NCBI GenBank assembly: GCA_036365515.1
Contig: CM070877.1
Location: 67,090,522-67,154,521, forward strand
From: Torymus aiolomorphi
Taxonomy: Eukaryota > Arthropoda > Insecta > Hymenoptera > Torymidae
DNA: 64,000 bases
Direction: 5' to 3'
The position numbers and the translations under genes were made by a program. The notes under the pieces are model-generated. The model worked only from the letters and a program-made list of their open reading frames with translations, had not been told where the DNA came from and did not search any database. Shown here piece by piece: positions 55,488 to 64,000 of the stretch (positions are counted from its first letter, which is position 1; each line of letters begins with the position of its first letter).

Positions 55488-56880
55488 ACATAAATTCACA
55501 GAGCCTGTCCGTGGCCAGCTACTCTATGGGTGGCCGAGTTCGTTGGAGCGTCAGGCGGCTTCGACCACCCATAGAGTGGCGAATGTGTAAATTCTGTTAT
55601 ACCACGAGAGAAAATATAAGTATTCCTGTATCAAATGGTTTCTCAACATCGTGTGTGATTATTTATTGTAATATTAATTGAAATACATAAACTGACAGAG
55701 CCTGTCTGTGGCCAGCTACTCTACGGGTGGCCGAGCTCGTTCAAGCATCGGGCGGCTTCAACCACCCGGAGAGTGGCGAATGTGTAAATTCTGTTACCTC
55801 ACGACAGAAAATATAATTATTCCAGTATGGAAAAGTTTATAAACTTCATGTGAGATTATTTATTGTAATATTACCTACGGGTGGCCGAGCTCGTTCGAGC
55901 GTTGGGCGGCTTCGACCACCCGTAGAGTCGCACATGTGTAAATTCAGCTATACCACGACAGAAAATATAAGTATTCCGGTATAGAATGGTTTTTAAACCT
56001 CATGTATGATTATTTATTGTAATATTAATTAAAAGACATAAATTCACAGAGCCTGTCCGTGGCCAGCTACTCTACGGGTGGCCGAGTTCGTTCGAGTGTC
56101 GGGCGGCTTCGACCACCCGTAGAGTGGCGAATGTGTAAATTCAGCTGACAGAAAATATAAGTATTCCGGTATGGAATGGTTTCTCATCTACATGGGTAAT
56201 ATGTTCTTATAATTTTAATTAAAAGACATAAATTCACAGAGCCTGTCCGTGGCCAGCTACTGTACGGGTGGCCGAGTTCGTTCGAGCGTCGGGCAGCTTC
56301 GACCACCCGTACAGTGGCGAATGTGTAAATTCAGCTATATCCGACAGAAAATATAAATATTCCGGTATGGAATGGTCTCTCATCTTCATGTATGACATGT
56401 TCTTATAATTTTAATTAAAAGACATAAATTCACAGAGCCTGTCCGTGACCAGCTACTGTACGGGTGGCCGAGTTCGTTCGAGCGTCGGGCAGCTTCGACC
56501 ACCCGTACAGTGGCGAATGTGTAAATTCAGCTATATCCGACAGAAAATATAAATATTCTGGTATGGAATGGTCTCTCATCTTCATGTATGACATGTTCTT
56601 ATAATTTTAATTAAAAGACATAAATTCACAGAGCCTATCCGTAGCCAGCTACTCTACGGGTGGCCGAGGTCGTTCGAGCTTGGGCGGCTACGACCACCCG
56701 TAGAGTGGCGAATACGTAAATTGTTATACCACGAGAGAAAATATAAGTATTCTGGTATGGAATGGTTTCTAAACTTCATGTGTGATTATTTATTGTAATA
56801 TTAATTGAAAGACATAAATTGACAGAGCCTGTCCATGGCCAGCTACTCTACGGGTGGCCGAGCTCGTTCGAGCGTCGATA
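55488..56880. repeat. ~190-bp satellite with covarying hairpin
   Basis: About eight units (near 55488, 55685, 55862, 56036, 56225, 56415, 56613 and 56812). Each carries GAGCCTGTCCGTGGCCAGCT and then a hairpin with a 12-bp stem around a loop of about 43 nt. Stem sequences differ between units in matched pairs: CTCTATGGGTGG/CCACCCATAGAG (unit 1), CTCTACGGGTGG/CCACCCGTAGAG (units 4 and 7), CTGTACGGGTGG/CCACCCGTACAG (units 5 and 6). Unit 2 has one mismatch and unit 3 lacks the left edge. The last unit is cut off in its loop. The TGGCCGAG and GGCTTCGACCACC words faintly recall tRNA A and B boxes but are too close together. Confidence 0.85.
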
Positions 56881-58780
56881 TTTTATAAATAAAGATTTTG
56901 TAAATCCAATCAATTTACAGAAAAGAAAGAACTGACAATGAACTGACTAAGAATTTTATGAGAAAATATTCAAAAGCAATAAAAACCACCTATCAGATTT
57001 AGCAGAATGGTGGCTTTTATTATGCATTACTTTTATATAGTTAGAAACCGATTAAATACTCACCATGATAATTTAACCATTAAATATCTTCTTCTGGCCT
57101 GTGTAGCATTGATATAAGATAAGGTATTCTCTGCTTCTACACTGCAGCTTCTGTGTCGGCGAAAAGTTCTTGTGCGTGACAGCTATTGGGGCAGTTTGCA
57201 CCAGGTTGTCTTGTCATATCATTATATGTATACCACTGAATGCTGAGAAGGCCCTGGTTGCATTCGTTCCATATGCAGTACTGATATCTTGTCGTCCTGC
57301 ATGACGTACTGTGAGTGCATCTAGTACTACTGTTCATAGCAGGGCTCTTGCGGAAGCAATGACATAGCTAGAGGCTCTTGGAGCAATACACAGATATATG
57401 CTCTCCACTTTCTGAGGAGGCGAGAAGACCTCTTATTTCTTGTCCACATAATTTTACTGTTCACTCACTGGCATCATTTCACTACTGCTGCTGCTGCTGG
57501 AGGATATTGTATTCTCCAGCATTTGTTGATATGTATATTGAACAGCAAGCCTGTGTTCCCAGTGCACATGTACAATATCGTGTAAAATATAGCTGAGAGA
57601 ATAACTACTCCAAAAGTTAACAATGCCAAAAAATGTCATCATTTACTTGGCATCCCAGAGGAGCTGGATGAGTTTGCTGCACAAGCCCACAGTAATGACA
57701 TCCACGTAATTAGCGTAAATAGCGTAAACAGCTCCGGCGGCGGCGACGATATCGTTCTTTCGCGCTTGAGCTGCCTCTACTCCTTTCCTCGTGACGCTCT
57801 GCAGGATGTGAGTGTTTATGTGTATACGCGCTTCCTAACCTATTATCTTAGCGACGTGTGGTCTCTTCTCGCGCAAGTCTACACGTTTCTTCTTTCCCGA
57901 CCTCTTGGCGGGGATATCTTTTGCTAATCTTCTTTGGGAGAAGAATCTCGCGCTCGCGCTCACCTGCCTGGACGTGCTCGCCAGCGCCCAGCACCGAGCA
58001 CCGGAGCACGACGACTAATGAGCTGCAGCGCATGCGCTTGGACGTACGCGCACACGGCACACTAAAAAAATAACGAAGAGGATGCAGCGATGTCGATCTC
58101 GCCAGCACTAAATACTGCACTTATATACACTACACTAGCCTGGCTAGTCACGAGTCACTAGGTCACAACATAACGGACGCGACGCGGTGGTCAACGAGAA
58201 CAGCGACGGCGGTGGCCCAGCAGGCCTGCGGTCGCAGGCCGTGGACGGCTAGTCGTCATTACGCCATCTATAGTCATTTATGAGAACTATACAACGTGAA
58301 CAAATATAAGGCTTCAAAAGAGGTTGGTACGACTTACTTTGCACCATGCACAAGCACAACCATTTTATGTTAGTGGTGATTAGTTTTGCCAACCTCACAA
58401 CTTATTGTCGAAAGTTTATATATGAAAAAAAAAAAAATAATACTTTTTGACGAATTTAAAAAAAAGAAGATTGTAAGGCGCTCGGTAATGCTACGGCGAG
58501 CACATAAGCAAATTTTAGGCAGATCCGATGTATATTCGAGCTTATGTTGAAGTTTTCGTTAAAAAATGTTACTAAAACATGCATAACTCGATGACAACTA
58601 TCTATTTTGTTCTGGTTTTAACATGGTTTTAATTTAACATGGTCATCTCCAAAGAATTGCCGAACGCCTGACAATGCATTTTTGTCATAAAACTCATTGT
58701 TGATTTAATTATTATTTAATATATAGCATATTACCGACATATCGGTAACGTAGGGATTTTCACTTGAGTATCACGTGGCC
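56881..58780. other. Right part of the TTAA element, no gene
   Basis: No domain or splice-bounded exon is recognisable. A GC-richer block at 57700-58260 includes TATATACACTACACTAG near 58122. A small hairpin TTACCGACATATCGGTAA lies at 58731-58748 just inside the right end. Several overlapping short frames on both strands cancel each other as candidates. Confidence 0.4.
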
Positions 58781-58784
58781 TTAA

Positions 58785-59437
58785 AGTATGGCTGAAAGTA
58801 TGGCTTGAAGTATGGATGAAAGTATGGCTTAAAGTATGGTTTGAAGTATGGCTTAAAGTATGGCTGAAAGTATGGCTTAAAACATGGATGAAAGTATGGC
58901 TTAAAGTATGGCTGAAAGTTATCGTTTAGCTTCCGTAAGGAGATCGTAGTATTCGAATTATTTCCACAACCTTGACTGTAATTCACCTAAATTTTGAATT
59001 AAGTTTCTCGTGAGTAGGCCGTATTTATCATTATTTTCCCAAACTTTACCGAAACATAACGTTAACCTTGTATGATGTTTTACGTAAGTTAATCGTAAGA
59101 TTTCAATTCGGTTTTCCAAACTTTAAAACAGATGAACTGAGCCAAAGTTAATATAAACATATGAAGTATTTCCTAAGGCGAGTGTAAGATTCCTATTTTT
59201 ACACGAACATTGACGGAAACTAATCTGAAGTTCATATTGAGTTTTCTGTCGATGGTTGTGACAAGCTTTATCTAATGTATGGCTGAAAGTATGGCTTAAA
59301 GTATGGCTGAAAGTATGGCTTGAAGTATGTATGATAGTATGGCTTAAAGTATGGTTGAAAGTATGGCTTAACGTATGGCTTAAAGTATGGCTTACAGTAT
59401 GGCTTACAGTATTGCTTAAAGTATTTTTGCGTAAAGT
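58785..59437 (-). repeat. Compound satellite, inverted block continued
   Basis: Continuation of the 46600-50613 block after the TTAA element. Two 12-mer arrays flank one conserved part. Confidence 0.9.
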
Positions 59438-59945
59438 ATTGAATTTCAGTCAATGTTGTGGAAATAATTAGAATCCTAAGATCTCTTTACGGAATTTAAA
59501 CGTTAACTTTCAGTCATACTTTAAGCCATACTTTAAGCCATACTTTCAGCCATACTTTAAGCCATACTTTAAACCATTCTTTAAGCCATACTTTCAGCTA
59601 TACTTACAGCCATACTTTAAGCCAACTTTAAACCATACTTTCATCCATACTTTAAGCCATATTTTGAGCCATACTTTCAGTCATACTTTAGAAAAAGCTT
59701 GTCAACCATCGACGGAAAACTTAATTTGAACTTCAGATTAGTTTCCGCCCATGTTCGTGTAAAAATACGAATCTTACACTCGCCTTATAAAATACTTCAT
59801 ATGTTTATATTCATTTTGCCTCAGTTCATCTCTTTTAAAGTTTGTAATACCGAATTGAAATCTTAAGATTAATTTACGTAAAACATCATAAAAGGTTAAT
59901 GTTAAATTTCGGTAAAGTTTGAGAAAATAATGATAAATACATTCT
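59438..59945 (+). repeat. Compound satellite, re-inverted
   Basis: From about 59437 the orientation flips: minus-type AAGTATGGCT arrays give way to TTGAATTTCAGTCAATGTTG and plus-type AAGCCATACTTT arrays. It is cut at 59945 by the Penelope-like element. Confidence 0.85.
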
Positions 59946-60565
59946 CATTAAAAATATTACTTATGTCGACTGCAATTTAATATCAACTGATAAGAATTTT
60001 TCCATCGGTCTTACAGTCTTACAAATTAAATTAAAATAATTAATATTTATGGCAGTCAGATTGCCCTTGTTTATAATCACCCCCGCAGAATCTGAAATAA
60101 AAACTTAATTAAAATCTGGAAAAAACTTTGTTAGCAAAGGACGATCTGACTGCCCACCACCACCACCTTGTCCGACGTTTCGAGCCTGCTCCGGCTCCTC
60201 CTCAGGGACTGAAATAAAACCCGCGATACACCTCCTTATATACCATGCACCCATACCCTCTTCTTTTCTCTTACCCCACCACCCTCCACATTCCCCTCTC
60301 CAACTTTCCATTCTCACTTAAATTAATAAAGAATGATAAATGTTATCTAATTTACTTGACTCTATCATTAAATTTACATTATTCCGATTTCTTAGAATGT
60401 GAATACTTTCAAGGCTTTCCCTCTTATATTTATTCTTAATCCCCTGTTCCAAAATATCCACACTCCCAAAATCGAAAGAATGCAAACTATTTAAACAATG
60501 TTCTTTCAAACCCGATGTACAACTTGAGCTGCGTAAACTATATTGATGTTCATATATTCTCTTTT
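59946..60565 (-). repeat. Penelope pLTR, main copy
   Basis: Direct repeat of 62811-63430. It includes the end of the endonuclease frame, a TATATAAGGAGG-type leader and a hammerhead-like core. Confidence 0.85.
60177..60206 (-). ncRNA. Hammerhead-like ribozyme core, copy 1
   Basis: On the minus strand CTGAGGA, a stem II GAGCC/GGCTC, then GAAAC and GTC appear in the order and spacing of a hammerhead core. Penelope-like elements are known to carry hammerhead ribozymes in their pLTRs. Stem III is minimal here, so activity may need a dimer. Confidence 0.55.
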
Positions 60566-62718
60566 CAAATATCTACCCGTTTGACCAATATAACAACCAT
60601 TACAATCCCTACAATTAATTTTATAAACAACTCCCGATTTCAAACATTTATCATCCTTGTCTTTACAATTACTAAATAACCTTTCTAAATTATTATCATT
60701 TCTAAAGAAAACTTGAATATTATGTTTACTAAAAACCCTTCTAATCCTTTCCGACAAACCTCTAACATATGGTAAACTAAAATATGCATTCTTTCCATTT
60801 CTATTCCTTGTTTGATTATCTACCCGCTGCTTCAATCCACCATTATAAATTTCCCACACTCTCTCATCAATCATATTATCAATAAATTTTACGGGATAAC
60901 TATTTTTAATAAATGTTTCTCTAACTAAATTTAAATTCTTTTTCCTAAAATCTTTATGTGACAATTTAATCGCTCTGTCAATGACACCTTTGATCGCACC
61001 TGTCTTGTTTCCGAATTGGTGGTGAGAATCAAAATTTAAAAATCTACCTGACCATGTAGGTTTTCTATACCAATCTAATTTCACTCTATTATTATTACCT
61101 CTAATGACTCTAATATCTAAAAAACTCAATTGATAATCTTTCTCAACTTCTTTTGTGAATTTAATTCTATCATGGATAGAATTAAACACATCCACCATTT
61201 CATCCACAAAACATTCTGGTACAACTGCAAAAATGTCATCAACATATCTTTTAAAAATAATTGGCTGAAAAACCAACTTCGACAAAGCAATACTTTCCAA
61301 TTTTTCCATTACTAAATTGGCTATAACAGGTGACAAAGGTGATCCCATTGGACAACCATATCTTTGTTCATATAGACTATTATCAAAAGAAAAAATTGTG
61401 TTTTTAAAAACCAAATTAAGTGCCTTTATAAATTCATCTTTTGTTAAACTAGTATGTACTTTAATTTCAGACCATTTATCTTGTATAATATCATTCAACA
61501 ACTCTAAAGGTATATTTGTAAACAAAGATACTACATCCAATGAAACCATCCTATGATCATTCGGAATAATAATATCTTTCATTATACCATAAAAACTCCA
61601 ACTATCTTTAATATATGAATTTGTTTTACCTACTATCTTGAACAATATATTAGACAAAAATCTAGCAAGTCTATACGTCGGAAAATTTATCGATGATATT
61701 ATTATTCTATATGTCAACTGTTCTTTGTGAATCTTAGGAAGCCCATAACATTTAGCTACAGTGCCATTTTCACATTTTAAATATTTAAACATACTATCCT
61801 TAATATAAGCTTTTGTTTTCCAATGCATCAATAATTCTTTCAATTTATCTTGTAGTCTATTGATATGTGGATTCCTAATTTTCACATAAGTGGTATCATC
61901 CTCCAACATAAGTTGAATTTTATTAATATAATCCCTTTTATCTGAAACTACAGTTACATTTCCTTTATCTGCTTTTTGGAAGATCATATTCGGATTCTCT
62001 CTCAAGAATTTCTTCGTTATTTTTAAATCATGGAATAAATTACTGTTCAAATAATTATCAAATCTATGTTCTCTTTTAAAATTATTAACAACTTTAACTA
62101 AAGAACTCCTACATTCTTTTTTTTTTTTAAACTCCAGATTTATAGTACTCATACTACTTTCTACCTCAGCGATGATATTCTTGATCGGAAGAGATTTACT
62201 TGAATATGATATTCCAAATTTAGCACCCTTTGACATGATATTTACCACTTCTTCTGGTATTACTTTGTCAGTTAAATTTCTAAACCAATCCTTATTAACA
62301 TTGTTAGTTTGATTGACCTGAGAGTGTTTTCTATGCTTTAAATATTCAAATTTTCTTTTTAATTTACTCCTATGGTTATATTTTACTTTTTCAAAGTGCC
62401 TCTTTTGACCACGAAAAAATTCTTGCAAATCATTCTGTTCTATTTTATTATATAAATATCTTTCAAGCTCTAATAAATATTTATTCAAACGATTAATTTC
62501 AAAATTCAAATCTCTAATTTCTAAGTTAAGTAATTTATTTTTGAAAAAGAAAATATTTTTCCGTAGATCATAAGAAACTCTTTTATTGTAATCCCGATAA
62601 AAACCCTTATCATCAAATTTTTTCGCAATATGTTTAGGAAAAATATTTGATTTTTACACTTAGAAGAAAAGTGAGTTGCTCCTTTAAAATTACAATCCTT
62701 AAAACCATTTTTACCCAT
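60318..62718 (-). pseudogene. Penelope RT/GIY-YIG protein, two frameshifts
   Basis: About 800 codons from ATG near 62718. A frameshift in an A-run near 62655 and another near 60560 break it; between them 667 codons are open. The RT domain shows FQKADKGNVTVVSDK, GLPKIHKEQLTYRIIISS, YGCPMGSPLSPVIANLVMEK and the catalytic KRYVDDIFAVV. The C-terminal GIY-YIG endonuclease begins KINCRDCNGCYIGQTGRYLK and, past the second frameshift, continues through KEHCLNSLHSFDFGSVDILE to 60318. The enzyme nicks DNA and primes reverse transcription, often at telomeres or open ends. Given near-identical repeats, the frameshifts could be recent or sequencing errors in homopolymers. Confidence 0.93.
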
Positions 62719-62810
62719 TTTGAGCAATAATCTTTTACCACCTTCCCATAAATCCCATATATATCTCTAAAAAACATTTTACCCCACCTTTAATAGACCT
62801 TAGTTTTATC

Positions 62811-63430
62811 ATTAAAAATATTACTTATGTCGACTGCAATTTAATATCAACTGATAAGAATTTTTCCATCGGTCTTACAGTCTTACAAATTAAATTAAAA
62901 TAATTAATATTTATGGCAGTCAGATTGCCCTTGTTTATAATCACCCCCGCAGAATCTGAAATAAAAACTTAATTAAAATCTGGAAAAAACTTTGTTAGCA
63001 AAGGACGATCTGACTGCCCACCACCACCACCTTGTCCGACGTTTCGAGCCTGCTCCGGCTCCTCCTCAGGGACTGAAATAAAACCCGCGATACACCTCCT
63101 TATATACCATGCACCCATACCCCCTTCTTTTCTCTTACCCCACCACCCTCCACATTCCCCTCTCCAACTTTCCATTCTCACTTAAATTAATAAAGAATGA
63201 TAAATGTTATCTAATTTACTTGACTCTATCATTAAATTTACATTATTCCGATTTCTTAGAATGTGAATACTTTCAAGGCTTTCCCTCTTATATTTATTCT
63301 TAATCCCCTGTTCCAAAATATCCACACTCCCAAAATCGAAAGAATGCAAACTATTTAAACAATGTTCTTTCAAACCCGATGTACAACTTGAGCTGCGTAA
63401 ACTATATTGATGTTCATATATTCTCTTTTA
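62811..63430 (-). repeat. Penelope pLTR, upstream copy
   Basis: Near-identical to 59946-60565. It ends abruptly at 63430, where an inverted copy begins after about 30 bp of single-copy spacer. Confidence 0.85.
63041..63070 (-). ncRNA. Hammerhead-like ribozyme core, copy 2
   Basis: Identical core in the upstream pLTR, about 2.86 kb from copy 1. Two cores in direct orientation are what would be needed to release unit-length RNA. Confidence 0.55.
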
Positions 63431-64000
63431 CGCAGCTCAAGTTGTACATCGGGTTTGAAAGAACATTGTTTAAATAGTTTGCATTCTTTCGATTTTGGGA
63501 GTGTGGATATTTTGGAACAGGGGATTAAGAATAAATATAAGAGGGAAAGCCTTGAAAGTATTCACATTCTAAGAAATCGGAATAATGTAAATTTAATGAT
63601 AGAGTCAAGTAAATTAGATAACATTTATCATTCTTTATTAATTTAAGTGAGAATGGAAAGTTGGAGAGGGGAATGTGGAGGGTGGTGGGGTAAGAGAAAA
63701 GAAGGGGGTATGGGTGCATGGTATATAAGGAGGTGTATCGCGGGTTTTATTTCAGTCCCTGAGGAGGAGCCGGAGCAGGCTCGAAACGTCGGACAAGGTG
63801 GTGGTGGTGGGCAGTCAGATCGTCCTTTGCTAACAAAGTTTTTTCCAGATTTTAATTAAGTTTTTATTTCAGATTCTGCGGGGTGATTATAAACAAGGGC
63901 AATCTGACTGCCATAAATATTAATTATTTTAATTTAATTTGTAAGACTGTAAGACCGATGGAAAAATTCTTATCAGTTGATATTAAATTGCAGTCGACAT
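63431..64000 (+). repeat. Penelope pLTR, inverted copy
   Basis: Reverse complement of about 62811-63400 in head-to-head orientation with the upstream copy. It contains the same endonuclease tail (on the plus strand) and hammerhead-like core, and continues past the window. Confidence 0.85.
63758..63787 (+). ncRNA. Hammerhead-like ribozyme core, copy 3
   Basis: The same core on the plus strand in the inverted pLTR. Confidence 0.55.

Larger units (their letters stand above)
50618..58780. mobile_element. 8.2-kb TTAA-flanked element, no transposase
   Basis: 8163 bp inserted in a satellite 12-mer. It is flanked by TTAA (50614-50617 and 58781-58784), and removing it restores the satellite unit. 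Terminal inverted repeats of 17 bp read GGCCAYGTGATACTCAA with one mismatch and weaker similarity beyond. TTAA suggests piggyBac-type transposition, but I see no DDD/DDE transposase of that family inside. Contents are AT-rich tandem repeats, a gypsy integrase fragment, 332-bp repeats, the covarying hairpin satellite and about 1.9 kb of mixed DNA. For a non-autonomous element it is unusually long. Confidence 0.8.
59946..64000 (-). mobile_element. Penelope-like element, tandem and inverted copies
   Basis: In transcription order (right to left): an inverted truncated copy (64000-63430), a direct truncated copy (63430-62811), then the main copy (62810-59946). The direct repeats 59946-60565 and 62811-63430 are almost identical (for example one C/T difference near 60260/63124), indicating recent insertion. 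This tandem/inverted layout with 5'-truncated partner is characteristic of Penelope retroelements. The far boundary is outside the window. Confidence 0.9.

Noticed and set aside
55488..56880. tRNA genes in the hairpin satellite
   Set aside because: A- and B-box-like words are only about 20 nt apart, there is no anticodon arm, and the long stem does not fit a cloverleaf.
57378..58120. Short frames on both strands in the right part of the TTAA element
   Set aside because: Overlapping, low-complexity and without domains, ATG context or splice signals.
1..64000. CRISPR array
   Set aside because: Tandem 12-bp and longer satellites lack unique spacers and the DNA is eukaryotic.

Overview
This is AT-rich eukaryotic DNA, most likely from an insect. 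The evidence is a mariner element, a Polinton/adintovirus-like element, a Penelope-like element, a Helitron, copia and gypsy remnants, and one exon resembling an arthropod KIF13/Khc-73 kinesin. A hymenopteran is my guess from the base composition and the repertoire of elements, but nothing in the window proves it. There are no bacterial-style operons, no rRNA and no CRISPR array. Nearly everything recognisable is mobile or satellite DNA, and most coding regions are broken.

Layout. 1-4400 is a compound satellite: about 370 bp of conserved sequence alternating with a variable array of 12-bp units. 4377-8243 is a unique-looking arm with several hairpins. The arm and the satellite return in inverted orientation at 42971-50613, so the interior (8244-42970) sits between two arms of about 8 kb. 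Inside are AT-rich repeats, a tRNA-like SINE head (9647-9722), a TTAA-flanked foldback MITE (11194-11794), the kinesin exon (13620-13778), a decayed Helitron (about 15740-18540), a duplicated foldback MITE (18677-19167), a mariner copy with two stops (21109-22378), a Polinton (25131-37104), a 5'-truncated copia element (37105-39238) and two tandem satellites (39246-40115, 40880-41800).

The Polinton is the densest coding region. Leftward genes are, in coordinate order, an unknown 154-aa protein, a broken major-capsid-like gene, a penton-like gene, an adenain-like protease and a PLA2/pX-like minor-capsid gene. Rightward genes start from a shared TATA-containing promoter: a packaging ATPase, an unknown conserved protein, a fibre-like coiled-coil protein and a chromodomain integrase. 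A small spliced gene and a truncated protein-primed DNA polymerase B run leftward from the right end. Together these are the parts for replication, integration and virion building, but ATPase, integrase, polymerase and capsid are all interrupted. A 1115-bp solo LTR with a 4-bp target duplication sits inside its left terminal repeat.

To the right, the inverted satellite is split by an 8163-bp element with 17-bp terminal inverted repeats and a TTAA target duplication (50618-58780). I see no transposase in it. It holds a gypsy integrase remnant, a 332-bp tandem repeat and an unusual ~190-bp repeat whose 12-bp hairpin stem shows paired, compensatory changes between copies. The satellite then flips orientation near 59437 and is interrupted by a Penelope-like element (59946 to beyond the window end) with tandem and inverted truncated copies, each carrying a hammerhead-ribozyme-like core.
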